DNA of 64,000 nt, taken from assembly GCA_032622095.1 (NCBI GenBank), contig CP136068.1, forward strand, positions 62,024,025-62,088,024, written 5' to 3'. This DNA comes from Siphonodentalium dalli. Taxonomy: Eukaryota > Mollusca > Scaphopoda > Gadilida > Siphonodentaliidae. This document shows, piece after piece, positions 47,345 to 60,800 of this stretch (positions within the stretch are counted from its first letter, which is position 1; every line of letters starts with the position of its first letter). The position numbers and the translations under genes are program-made. The notes below the pieces were generated by a model. That model had not been told where the DNA came from, did no database searches, and worked only from the letters and a program-made list of their open reading frames with translations.

Positions 47345-50300
47345 TGCTCCCTGTCCACTCGTATATGAGTTGCTCCCTGTCCACTCTTTTATGAGTTGCT
47401 CCCTGTCCACTCTTTTATGAGTTGCTCCCTGTCCACTCTTTTATGAGTTGCTCCCTGTCCACTCTTATATGAGTTGCTGACTGTCCACTCTTAATTGAGT
47501 TCCTGCCTGTCCACTCTTATATGAGTTCCTCCCTGTCCACTAGTATATGAGTTGCTGCCTGCCACTAGTATATGAGTTCATCCATGTCCACTCTTATATG
47601 AGTTGCTGTCTGTCCACTCTTATATGAGTTCCTCCCTGTCCACTCTTATATGAGTTGCTGCATGTCCACTCTTATATGAATTCATACTTGTCCACTCTTA
47701 TATTAGTTCCTCCCTGTCGACTCTTATATGAGTTCCTCAAAGTCCACTCTTATATGAGTTCCTCATTGTCCACTCTTATATGAGTCCCTCATTTTCCACT
47801 CTTATATGAGTTCCTCCCAGTCCACTCTTATATGAGTTGTTGCCTGTCCACTATTATATGAGTCCCAGCCTGTCCACTCTTATATGAATTCCTGCATGTC
47901 CACTCTAATATGAGTTCTTCCCTGTCCACTGTTATATGAGTTCCTCCCTGTCCACTCTTATTTGAGATCCTCCCTGTCCACTTTTATATGAGTTCCAGCT
48001 TGTCCACTCTTATATGAGTTCCTCCCTGCCACTCCTATATGAGTTCCTCCCTGTCCACTCTTATGAGTTCCTCCCTGTCCACTCTAATATGAGTTGCTGA
48101 CTGTCCACTCTTATATGAGTTCCTGCCTGTCCACTCTTATATGAGTTCCTCCCTGTCCACTAGTATATGAGTTGCTGCCTGCCACTAGTATATGAGTTCA
48201 TCCATGTCCACTCTTATATGAGTTGCTGTCTGTCCACTCTTATTTGAGTTCCTCCCTGTCCACTCTTATATGAGTTGCTGACTGTCCACTCTTATATGAA
48301 TTCCTGCCTGTCCACTCTTAAGAGTTCCAGCCTGTCCACTCTTATATGAGTTCCTCCCTGTCCACTCTTATATTAGTTCCTCCCTATCCACTCTTATATT
48401 AGTTCCTCCCTGTCCACTCTTATATTCGTTCCTCCCTGTCCACTCTTATATTAGTTCCTCCCTGTCCACTCTTATATTAGTTCCTCCATGTACACTCATA
48501 TATTAGTTCCTCCCTGTCCTCTCTTATGAGTTCATCCCTGTCCACTATTATATGAGTTGCTGCCTGTCCACTCGTATATGAGTTCCAGCCTGTCCACTCG
48601 TATATGAGTTCCAGCCTGTCCACTCTTATATGAGTTCCTGCCTGTCCACTCTTATCAGTTCCTCCATGTCCACTCTTATGAGTTTCTCCCTGTCCACTCT
48701 TATGAGTTCCTCCCTGTCCACTCTTATGAGTTCCTCCCTGTCCACTCTTATATGAATTCCTGCATGTCCACTCTTATATGAGTTCTTCCCTGTCCACTCT
48801 TATATGAGTTCCTCCCTGTCAACTCTTATGAGTTCCTCCCTGTACACTGCTATATGAGTTCCTGTCTGTCCACTCTTATATGAGTTCCTGCCTGTCCACT
48901 CTTATATGAGTTCCTGCCTGTCCACTCTTATATGGGTTCCTCCCTGTTCACTCTTATATGAGTTCCTCCCTGTCCACTCTTATATGAGTTCCTCCCTGTC
49001 CACTCTTATATGAGTTCCTCCCTGTCCACTCTTATATGAGTTCCTCCCTGTCCACTCTTATATGAGTTCCTCCATGTCCACTCTTATGAGTTCCTCCCTG
49101 TCCACTCTAATATGAGTTCCTCCCTGTCCATCTTATATGAGTTCCTCCCTGTCCACTCTAATATGAGTTCCTCCCTGTCCACTCTAATATGAGTTCCCGC
49201 ATGTCCACTCGCATATGTGTTCCTCCCTGTTCACTCTTATATGAGTTCCTGCCTGTCCACTCTTATATGAGTTCCTCTCTGTCCACTCTTATATGAGTTC
49301 CTCCCTGTCCACTCTTATATGAGTTCCTCCCTGTCCACTCTTATATGAGTTCCTGCGTGTCCACTCTTATATGAGTTCCTGCGTGTCCACTCTTATATGA
49401 GTTGCTCCCTGTCCACTCGTATATGAGTTGCTCCCTGTCCACTCTTTTATGAGTTGCTCACTGTCCACTCTTTTATGAGTTGCTCCCTGTCCACTCTTTT
49501 ATGAGTTGCTCCCTGTCCACTCTTATATGATTTGCTGACTGTCCACTCTTATGTGAGTTCCTGCCTGTCCACTCTTATATGAGTTCCTCCCTGTCCACTA
49601 GTATATGAGTTGCTGCCTGCCACTAGTATATGAGTTCATCCATGTCCACTCTTATATGAGTTGCTGTCTGTCCACTCTTACATGAGTTCCTCCCTGTCCA
49701 CTCTTATATGAGTTGCTGCATGTCCACTCTTATATGAATTCATCCTTGTCCACTCTTATATTAGTTCCTCCCTGTCCACTCTTATATGAGTTCCTCACAG
49801 TCCACTCTTATATGAGTTCCTCATTGTCCACTCTTATATGAGTCCCTCATTGTCCACTCTTATATGAGTTCCTCCCAGTCCACTCTTATATGAGTTGTTG
49901 CCTGTCCACTATTATATGAGTCCCAGCCTGTCCACTCTTATATGAGTTCTTCCCTGTCCACTGTTATATGAGTTCCTCCCTGTCCACTCTTATTTGAGAT
50001 CCTCCCTGTCCACTCTTATATGAGTTCCAGCCTGTCCACTCTTATATGAGTTCCTCCCTGTCCACTCTTATATCAGTTCCTCCCTGTCCACTCTTATGAG
50101 TTCCTCCATGTCCACTCTAATATGAGTTGCTGACTGTCCACTCTTATATGAGTTCCTGCCTGTCCACTCTTATATGAGTTCCTCCCTGTCCACTAGTATA
50201 TGAGTTGCTGCCTGCCACTAGTATATGAGTTCATCCATGTCCACTCTTATATGAATTGCTGTCTGTCCACTCTTATATGAGTTCCTCCCTGTCCACTCTT

Positions 50301-51186
50301 ATATGAGTTGCTGACTGTCCACTCTTATATGAATTCCTGCCTGTCCACTCTTATGAGTTCCAGCCTGTCCACTCTTATATGAGTTCCTCCCTGTCCACTC
50401 TTATATTAGTTCCTCCCTGTCCACTCTTATATTAGTTCCTCCCTGTCCACTCTTATATTAGTTCCTCCCTGTCCACTCTTATATTAGTTCCTCCATGTAC
50501 ACTCATATATTAGTTCCTCCCTGTCCTCTCTTATGAGTTCCTCCCTGTCCACTATTATATGAGTTGCTGCCTGTCCACTCTTATATGAGTTCCAGCCTGT
50601 CCACTCGTATATGAGTTCCAGCCTGTCCACTCTTATATGAGTTCCTGCCTGTCCACTCTTATGAGTTCCTCCATGTCCACTCTTATGAGTTCCTCCCTGT
50701 CCAATCTTATGAGTTCCTCCCTGTCCACTCTTATGAGTTCCTCCCTGTCCACTCTTATATGAATTCCTGCATGTCCACTCTTATATGAGTTCTTCCCTGT
50801 CCACTCTTATATAAGTTCCTCCCTGTCAACTCTTATGAGTTCCTCCCTTTACACTGCTATATGAGTTCCTGCCTGTCCACTCTTATATGAGTTCCTGCCT
50901 GTCCACTCTTATATGAGTTCCTGCCTGTCCACTCTTATATGGGTTCCTCCCTGTTCACTCTTATATGAGTTCCTCCCTGTCCACTCTTATATGAGTTCCT
51001 CCCTGTCCACTCTTATATGAGTTCCTCCCTGTCCACTCTTATATGAGTTCCTCCCTGTCAACTCTTATATGAGTTCCTCCCTGTCCACTCTTATGAGTTC
51101 CTCCCTGTCCACTCTAATATGAGTTCCTCCCTGTCCATCTTATATGAGTTCCTCCCTGTCCACTCTAATATGAGTTCCTCCCTGTC
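47345..51186 (+). repeat. Two-cycle HOR block, copy 2 of 3
   Basis: Matches 2811-6652 at a constant offset of 44,534 bp and 53997-57864 at 6,652-6,678 bp. CTTTTATGAG runs start at 47382 and 49440 (2,058 bp, as in copy 1). Chain ends lie at 48489 and 50496. It has more private changes than the 51.2-kb pair, for example CTCCCTATCC near 48,384, GTTCCCGC near 49,195 and TTATATCAG near 50,072. It leads into the same 1,011-bp repeats that open the window. Confidence 0.9.
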
Positions 51187-52197
51187 CACTCTAATATGAG
51201 TTCCTGCATGTCCACTCGCATATGAGTTCCTCCCTGTTCACTCTTATATGAGTTCCTGCCTGTCCACTCTTATATGAGTTCCTCTCTGTCCACTCTTATA
51301 TGAGTTCCTCCCTGTCCACTCTTATATGAGTTCCTCCCTGTCCACTCTTATATGAGTTCCTGCGTGTCCACTCTTATATGAGTTGCTGACTGTCCACTCT
51401 TATATGAGTTCCTGCCTGTCCACTCTTATATGAGTTCCTCCCTGTCCACGAGTATATGAGTTGCTGCCTGCCACTAGTATATGAGTTCATCCATGTCCAC
51501 TCTTATATGAGTTGCTGTCTGTCCACTCTTATATGAGTTCCTCCCTGTCCACTCTTATATGAGTTCCTCCCTGTCAACTCTTATATGAGTTCCTCCCTGT
51601 CCACTCTTATGAGTTCCTCCCTGTCCACTCTAATATGAGTTCCTCCCTGTCCATCTTATATGAGTTCCTCCCAGTCCACTCTAATATGAGTTCCTCCCTG
51701 TCCACTCTAATATGAGTTCCTGCATGTCCACTCGCATATGAGTTCCTGCGTGTCCACTCTTATATGAGTTGCTCCCTGTCCACTCTTATATGAGTTGCTC
51801 CCTGTCCACTCTTTTATGAGTTGCTCCCTGTCCACTCTTTTATGAGTTGCTCCCTGTCCACTCTTTTATGAGTTGCTCCCTGTCCACTCTTATATGAGTT
51901 GCTGACTGTCCACTCTTATATGAGTTCCTGCCTGTCCACTCTTATATGAGTTCCTCCCTGTCCACGAGTATATGAGTTGCTGCCTGCCACTATAGTATAT
52001 GAGTTCATCCATGTCCACTCTTATATGAGTTGCTGTCTGTCCACTCTTATATGAGTTCCTCCCTGTCCACTTTTATATGAGTTGCTGCATGTCCACTCTT
52101 ATATGAATTCATCCTTGTCCACTCTTATATTAGTTCCTCCCAGTCCACTCTTATATGAGTTTTTCACAGTCCACTCTAATATGAGTTCCTCCCTGTC
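51187..52197 (+). repeat. 1,011-bp tandem duplication in the right copy, first unit
   Basis: Equivalent of 1-1011. CCACTATAG with its extra TA is at 51987, and GAGTTTTTCAC at 52157. Here the sequence to the left is visible: it is the end of the two-cycle block, continuous with CACTCTAATATG and CCATCTTATATG monomers. The unit therefore starts inside a normal cycle. Confidence 0.93.
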
Positions 52198-53188
52198 CAC
52201 TCTAATATGAGTTCCTGCATGTCCACTCGCATATGAGTTCCTCCCTGTTCACTCTTATATGAGTTCCTGCCTGTCCACTCTTATATGAGTTCCTCTCTGT
52301 CCACTCTTATATGAGTTCCTCCCTGTCCACTCTTATATGAGTTCCTCCCTGTCCACTCTTATATGAGTTCCTGCGTGTCCACTCTTATATGAGTTGCTGA
52401 CTGTCCACTCTTATATGAGTTCCTGCCTGTCCACTCTTATATGAGTTCCTCCCTGTCCACGAGTATATGAGTTGCTGCCTGCCACTAGTATATGAGTTCA
52501 TCCATGTCCACTCTTATATGAGTTGCTGTCTGTCCACTCTTATATGAGTTCCTCCCTGTCCACTCTTATATGAGTTCCTCCCTGTCAACTCTTATATGAG
52601 TTCCTCCCTGTCCACTCTTATGAGTTCCTCCCTGTCCACTCTAATATGAGTTCCTCCCTGTCCATCTTATATGAGTTCCTCCCAGTCCACTCTAATATGA
52701 GTTCCTCCCTGTCCACTCTAATATGAGTTCCTGCATGTCCACTCGCATATGAGTTCCTGCGTGTCCACTCTTATATGAGTTGCTCCCTGTCCACTCTTAT
52801 ATGAGTTGCTCCCTGTCCACTCTTTTATGAGTTGCTCCCTGTCCACTCTTTTATGAGTTGCTCCCTGTCCACTCTTTTATGAGTTGCTCCCTGTCCACTC
52901 TTATATGAGTTGCTGACTGTCCACTCTTATATGAGTTCCTGCCTGTCCACTCTTATATGAGTTCCTCCCTGTCCACGAGTATATGAGTTGCTGCCTGCCA
53001 CTATAGTATATGAGTTCATCCATGTCCACTCTTATATGAGTTGCTGTCTGTCCACTCTTATATGAGTTCCTCCCTGTCCACTTTTATATGAGTTGCTGCA
53101 TGTCCACTCTTATATGAATTCATCCTTGTCCACTCTTATATTAGTTCCTCCCAGTCCACTCTTATATGAGTTTTTCACAGTCCACTCT
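52198..53188 (+). repeat. 1,011-bp tandem duplication in the right copy, second unit
   Basis: Equivalent of 1012-2002, with CCACTATAG at 52998 and GAGTTTTTCAC at 53168, exactly 1,011 bp after the first unit's marks. Confidence 0.93.
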
Positions 53189-53907
53189 TATATAAGTTCC
53201 TCATTGTCCACTCTTATATGAGTCCCTCATTGTCCACTCTTATATGAGTTCCTCCCAGTCCACTCTTATATGAGTTGTTGCCTGTCCACTCTTATATGAG
53301 TTCCTCCCTGTCCACTCTTATATGAGTTCCTCCCTGTCCACTCATATGAGTTCCTCCCTGTCCACTCTTATATGAGTTCCTCCCAGTCCACTCTTTTATG
53401 AGTTCCTGCGTGTCCACTCTTATATGAGTTCCTGCGTGTCCACTCTTATATGAGTTGCTCCCTGTCCACTCGTATATGAGTTGCTCCCTGTCCACTCTTT
53501 TATGAGTTGCTCACTGTCCACTCTTTTATGAGTTGCTCCCTGTCCACTCTTTTATGAGTTGCTCCCTGTCCACTCTTATATGATTTGCTGACTGTCCACT
53601 CTTATATGAGTTCCTGCCTGTCCACTCTTATATGAGTTCCTCCCTGTCCACTAGTATATGAGTTGCTGCCTGCCACTAGTATATGAGTTCATCCATGTCC
53701 ACTCTTATATGAGTTGCTGTCTGTCCACTCTTACATGAGTTCCTCCCTGTCCACTCTTATATGAGTTGCTGCATGTCCACTCTTATATGAATTCATCCTT
53801 GTCCACTCTTATATTAGTTCCTCCCTGTCCACTCTTATATGAGTTCCTCACAGTCCACTCTTATATGAGTTCCTCATTGTCCACTCTTATATGAGTCCCT
53901 CATTGTC

Positions 53908-53929
53908 CACTCATGAGTTCATCCATGTC
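53908..53929 (+). repeat. 22-bp junction monomer, right copy
   Basis: Same CACTCATGAG join between GTCCCTCATTG and TTCATCCATG as at 2722, at the expected 51,186-bp offset. It is absent from the 47.3-kb block, whose left flank differs. Confidence 0.88.
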
Positions 53930-53996
53930 CACTCTTATATGAGTTGCTGTCTGTCCACTCTTACATGAGTTCCTCCCTGTCCACTCTTATATGAGT

Positions 53997-56900
53997 TGCT
54001 CCCTGTCCACTCGTATATGAGTTGCTCCCTGTCCACTCTTTTATGAGTTGCTCCCTGTCCACTCTTTTATGAGTTGCTCCCTGTCCACTCTTTTATGAGT
54101 TGCTCCCTGTCCACTCTTATATGAGTTGCTGACTGTCCACTCTTAATTGAGTTCCTGCCTGTCCACTCTTATATGAGTTCCTCCCTGTCCACTAGTATAT
54201 GAGTTGCTGCCTGCCACTAGTATATGAGTTCATCCATGTCCACTCTTATATGAGTTGCTGTCTGTCCACTCTTATATGAGTTCCTCCCTGTCCACTCTTA
54301 TATGAGTTGCTGCATGTCCACTCTTATATGAATTCATACTTGTCCACTCTTATATTAGTTCCTCCCTGTCGACTCTTATATGAGTTCCTCAAAGTACACT
54401 CTTATATGAGTTCCTCATTGTCCACTCTTATATGAGTCCCTCATTTTCCACTCTTATATGAGTTCCTCCCAGTCCACTCTTATATGAGTTGTTGCCTGTC
54501 CACTATTATATGAGTCCCAGCCTGTCCACTCTTATATGAATTCCTGCATGTCCACTCTAATATGAGTTCTTCCCTGTCCACTGTTATATGAGTTCCTCCC
54601 TGTCCACTCTTATTTGAGATCCTCCCTGTCCACTTTTATATGAGTTCCAGCTTGTCCACTCTTATATGAGTTCCTCCCTGCCACTCCTATATGAGTTCCT
54701 CCCTGTCCACTCTTATGAGTTCCTCCCTGTCCACTCTAATATGAGTTGCTGACTGTCCACTCTTATATGAGTTCCTGCCTGTCCACTCTTATATGAGTTC
54801 CTCCCTGTCCACTAGTATATGAGTTGCTGCCTGCCACTAGTATATGAGTTCATCCATGTCCACTCTTATATGAGTTGCTGTCTGTCCACTCTTATTTGAG
54901 TTCCTCCCTGTCCACTCTTATATGAGTTGCTGACTGTCCACTCTTATATGAATTCCTGCCTGTCCACTCTTAAGAGTTCCAGCCTGTCCACTCTTATATG
55001 AGTTCCTCCCTGTCCACTCTTATATTAGTTCCTCCCTGTCCACTCTTATATTAGTTCCTCCCTGTCCACTCTTATATTCGTTCCTCCCTGTCCACTCTTA
55101 TATTAGTTCCTCCCTGTCCACTCTTATATTAGTTCCTCCATGTACACTCATATATTAGTTCCTCCCTGTCCTCTCTTATGAGTTCATCCCTGTCCACTAT
55201 TATATGAGTTGCTGCCTGTCCACTCGTATATGAGTTCCAGCCTGTCCACTCGTATATGAGTTCCAGCCTGTCCACTCTTATATGAGTTCCTGCCTGTCCA
55301 CTCTTATCAGTTCCTCCATGTCCACTCTTATGAGTTTCTCCCTGTCCACTCTTATGAGTTCCTCCCTGTCCACTCTTATGAGTTCCTCCCTGTCCACTCT
55401 TATATGAATTCCTGCATGTCCACTCTTATATGAGTTCTTCCCTGTCCACTCTTATATGAGTTCCTCCCTGTCAACTCTTATGAGTTCCTCCCTGTACACT
55501 GCTATATGAGTTCCTGTCTGTCCACTCTTATATGAGTTCCTGCCTGTCCACTCTTATATGAGTTCCTGCCTGTCCACTCTTATATGGGTTCCTCCCTGTT
55601 CACTCTTATATGAGTTCCTCCCTGTCCACTCTTATATGAGTTCCTCCCTGTCCACTCTTATATGAGTTCCTCCCTGTCCACTCTTATATGAGTTCCTCCC
55701 TGTCCACTCTTATATGAGTTCCTCCCTGTCCACTCTTATGAGTTCCTCCCTGTCCACTCTAATATGAGTTCCTCCCTGTCCATATTATATGAGTTCCTCC
55801 CTGTCCACTCTAATATGAGTTCCTCCCTGTCCACTCTAATATGAGTTCCTGCATGTCCACTCGCATATGTGTTCCTCCCTGTTCACTCTTATATGAGTTC
55901 CTGCCTGTCCACTCTTATATGAGTTCCTCTCTGTCCACTCTTATATGAGTTCCTCCCTGTCCACTCTTATATGAGTTCCTCCCTGTCCACTCTTATATGA
56001 GTTCCTGCGTGTCCACTCTTATATGAGTTCCTGCGTGTCCACTCTTATATGAGTTGCTCCCTGTCCACTCGTATATGAGTTGCTCCCTGTCCACTCTTTT
56101 ATGAGTTGCTCACTGTCCACTCTTTTATGAGTTGCTCCCTGTCCACTCTTTTATGAGTTGCTCCCTGTCCACTCTTATATGATTTGCTGACTGTCCACTC
56201 TTATGTGAGTTCCTGCCTGTCCACTCTTATATGAGTTCCTCCCTGTCCACTAGTATATGAGTTGCTGCCTGCCACTAGTATATGAGTTCATCCATGTCCA
56301 CTCTTATATGAGTTGCTGTCTGTCCACTCTTACATGAGTTCCTCCCTGTCCACTCTTATATGAGTTGCTGCATGTCCACTCTTATATGAATTCATCCTTG
56401 TCCACTCTTATATTAGTTCCTCCCTGTCCACTCTTATATGAGTTCCTCACAGTCCACTCTTATATGAGTTCCTCATTGTCCACTCTTATATGAGTCCCTC
56501 ATTGTCCACTCTTATATGAGTTCCTCCCAGTCCACTCTTATATGAGTTGTTGCCTGTCCACTATTATATGAGTCCCAGCCTGTCCACTCTTATATGAGTT
56601 CTTCCCTGTCCACTGTTATATGAGTTCCTCCCTGTCCACTCTTATTTGAGATCCTCCCTGTCCACTCTTATATGAGTTCCAGCCTGTCCACTCTTATATG
56701 AGTTCCTCCCTGTCCACTCTTATATGAGTTCCTCCCTGTCCACTCTTATGAGTTCCTCCATGTCCACTCTAATATGAGTTGCTGACTGTCCACTCTTATA
56801 TGAGTTCCTGCCTGTCCACTCTTATATGAGTTCCTCCCTGTCCACTAGTATATGAGTTGCTGCCTGCCACTAGTATATGAGTTCATCCATGTCCACTCTT

Positions 56901-57864
56901 ATATGAATTGCTGTCTGTCCACTCTTATATGAGTTCCTCCCTGTCCACTCTTATATGAGTTGCTGACTGTCCACTCTTATATGAATTCCTGCCTGTCCAC
57001 TCTTATGAGTTCCAGCCTGTCCACTCTTATATGAGTTCCTCCCTGTCCACTCTTATATTAGTTCCTCCCTGCCCACTCTTATATTAGTTCCTCCCTGTCC
57101 ACTCTTATATTAGTTCCTCCCTGTCCACTCTTATATTAGTTCCTCCCTGTCCACTCTTATATTAGTTCCTCCATGTACACTCATATATTAATTCCTCCCT
57201 GTCCTCTCTTATGAGTTCCTCCCTGTCCACTATTATATGAGTTGCTGCCTGTCCACTCTTATATGAGTTCCAGCCTGTCCACTCGTATATGAGTTCCAGC
57301 CTGTCCACTCTTATATGAGTTCCTGCCTGTCCACTCTTATGAGTTCCTCCAAGTCCACTCTTATGAGTTCCTCCCTGTCCAATCTTATGAGTTCCTCCCT
57401 GTCCACTCTTATGAGTTCCTCCCTGTCCACTCTTATATGAATTCCTGCATGTCCACTCTTATATGAGTTCTTCCCTGTCCACTCTTATATAAGTTCCTCC
57501 CTGTCAACTCTTATGAGTTCCTCCCTTTACACTGCTATATGAGTTCCTGCCTGTCCACTCTTATATGAGTTCCTGCCTGTCCACTCTTATATGAGTTCCT
57601 GCCTGTCCACTCTTATATGGGTTCCTCCCTGTTCACTCTTATATGAGTTCCTCCCTGTCCACTCTTATATGAGTTCCTCCCTGTCCACTCTTATATGAGT
57701 TCCTCCCTGTCCACTCTTATATGAGTTCCTCCCTGTCAACTCTTATATGAGTTCCTCCCTGTCCACTCTTATGAGTTCCTCCCTGTCCACTCTAATATGA
57801 GTTCCTCCCTGTCCATCTTATATGAGTTCCTCCCTGTCCACTCTAATATGAGTTCCTCCCTGTC
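53997..57864 (+). repeat. Two-cycle HOR block, copy 3 of 3
   Basis: Matches 2811-6652 with one extra CTTTTATGAG monomer near 56,130-56,155, making the run three copies here and two in copy 1. The 49.44-kb run in copy 2 also has three, so copy 1 has probably lost one. Chain ends are at 55141 and 57174. Confidence 0.9.
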
Positions 57865-60800
57865 CACTCTAATATGAGTTCCTGCATGTCCACTCGCATA
57901 TGAGTTCCTCCCTGTTCACTCTTATATGAGTTCCTGCCTGTCCACTCTTATATGAGTTCCTCTCTGTCCACTCTTATATGAGTTCCTCCCTGTCCACTCT
58001 TATATGAGTTCCTCCCTATCCACTCTTATATGAGTTCCTGCGTGTCCACTCTTATATGAGTTGCTGACTGTCCACTCTTATATGAGTTCCTGCCTGTCCA
58101 CTCTTATATGAGTTCCTCCCTGTCCACGAGTATATGAGTTGCTGCCTGCCACTAGTATATGAGTTCATCCATGTCCACTCTTATATGAGTTGATGTCTGT
58201 CCACTCTTATATGAGTTCCTCCCTGTCCACTCTTATATGAGTTCCTCCCTGTCAACTCTTATATGAGTTCCTCCCTGTCCACTCTTATGAGTTCCTCCCT
58301 GTCCACTCTAATATGAGTTCCTCCCTGTCCATCTTATATGAGTTCCTCCCTGTCCACTCTAATATGAGTTCCTCCCTGTCCACTCTAATATGAGTTCCTG
58401 CATGTCCACTCGCATATGAGTTCCTGCGTGTCCACTCTTATATGAGTTGCTCCCTGTCCACTCTTATATGAGTTGCTCCCTGTCCACTCTTTTATGAGTT
58501 GCTCCCTGTCCACTCTTTTATGAGTTGCTCCCTGTCCACTCTTTTATGAGTTGCTCCCTGTCCACTCTTATATGAGTTGCTGACTGTCCACTCTTATATG
58601 AGTTCCTGCCTGTCCACTCTTATATGAGTTCCTCCCTGTCCACGAGTATATGAGTTGCTGCCTGCCACTAGTATATGAGTTCATCCATGTCCACTCTTAT
58701 ATGAGTTGCTGTCTGTCCACTCTTATATGAGTTCCTCCCTGTCCACTTTTATATGAGTTGCTGCATGTCCACTCTTATATGAATTCATCCTTGTCCACTC
58801 TTATATTAGTTCCTCCCAGTCCACTCTTATATGAGTTTTTCACAGTCCACTCTTATATAAGTTCCTCATTGTCCACTCTTATATGAGTCCCTCATTGTCC
58901 ACTCTTATATGAGTTCCTCCCAGTCCACTCTTATATGAGTTGTTGCCTGTCCACTCTTATATGAGTTCCTCCCTGTCCACTCTTATATGAGTTCCTCCCT
59001 GTCCACTAATATGAGTTCCTCCCTGTCCACTCTTATATGAGTTCCTCCCAGTCCACTCTTTTATGAGTTCCTGCGTGTCCACTCTTATATGAGTTCCTGC
59101 GTGTCCACTCTTATATGAGTTGCTCCCTGTCCAGTCGTGTATGAGTTGCTCCCTGTCCACTCTTTTATGAGTTGCTCACTGTCCACTCTTTTATGAGTTG
59201 CTCCCTGTCCACTCTTTTATGAGTTGCTCCCTGTCCACTCTTATATGATTTGCTGACTGTCCACTCTTATATGAGTTCCTGCCTGTCCACTCTTATATGA
59301 GTTCCTCCCTGTCCACTAGTATATGAGTTGCTGCCTGCCACTAGTATATGAGTTCATCCATGTCCACTCTTATATGAGTTCCTGCCTGTCCACTCTTATA
59401 TGAGTTCCTCCCTGTCCAATAGTATATGAGTTGCTGCCTGCCACTAGTATATGAGTTCATCCATGTCCACTCTTATATGAGTTGCTGTCTGTCCACTCTT
59501 ACATGAGTTCCTCCCTGTCCACTCTTATATGAGTTGCTGCATGTCCACTCTTATATGAATTCATCCTTGTCCACTCTTATATTAGTTCCTCCCTGTCCAC
59601 TCTTATATGAGTTCCTCACAGTCCACTCTTATATGAGTTCCTCATTGTCCACTCTTATATGAGTCCCTCATTGTCCACTCTTATATGAGTTCCTCCCAGT
59701 CCACTCTTATATGAGTTGTTGCCTGTCCACTATTATATGAGTCCCAGCCTGTCCACTCTTATATGAGTTCTTCCCTGTCCACTGTTATATGAGTTCCTCC
59801 CTGTCCACTCTTATTTGAGATCCTCCCTGTCCACTCTTATATGAGTTCCAGCCTGTCCACACTTATATGAGTTCCTCCCTGTCCACTATTATATGAGTTC
59901 CTCCCTGTCCACTCTTATGAGTTCCTCCCTGTCCACTCTAATATGAGTTCCTCCCTGTCCACTCATATGAGTTCCTCCCTGTCCACTCTTATATGAGTTC
60001 CTCCCAGTCCACTCTTTTATGAGTTCCTGCGTGTCCACTCTTATATGAGTTCCTGCGTGTCCACTCTTATATGAGTTGATCCCTGTCCACTCGTATATGA
60101 GTTGCTCCCTGTCCACTCTTTTATGAGTTGCTCACTGTCCACTCTTTTATGAGTTGCTCCCTGTCCACTCTTTTATGAGTTGCTCCCTGTCCACTCTTAT
60201 ATGATTTGCTGACTGTCCACTCTTATATGAGTTCCTGCCTGTCCACTCTTATATGAGTTCCTCCCTGTCCACTAGTATATGAGTTGCTGCCTGCCACTAG
60301 TATATGAGTTCATCCATGTCCACTCTTATATGAGTTGCTGTCTGTCCACTTTTACATGAGTTCCTCCCTGTCCACTCTTATATGAGTTTCTGCATGTCCA
60401 CTCTTATATGAATTCATCCTTGTCCACTCTTATATTAGTTCCTCCCTGTCCACTCTTATATGAGTTCCTCACAGTCCACTCTTATATGAGTTCCACATTG
60501 TCCACTCTTATATGAGTCCCTCATTGTCCACTCTTATATGAGTTCCTCCCAGTCCACTCTTATATGAGTTGTTGCCTGTCCACTATTATATGAGTCCCAG
60601 CCTGTCCACTCTTATATGAGTTCTTCCATGTCCACTGTTATATGAGTTCCTCCCTGTCCACTCTTATTTGAGATCCTCCCTGTCCACTCTTATATGAGTT
60701 CCAGCCTGTCCACTCTTATATGAGTTCCTCCCTGTCCACTCTTATATGAGTTCCTCCCTGTCCACTCTTATGAGTTCCTCCCTGTCCACTCTAATATGAG

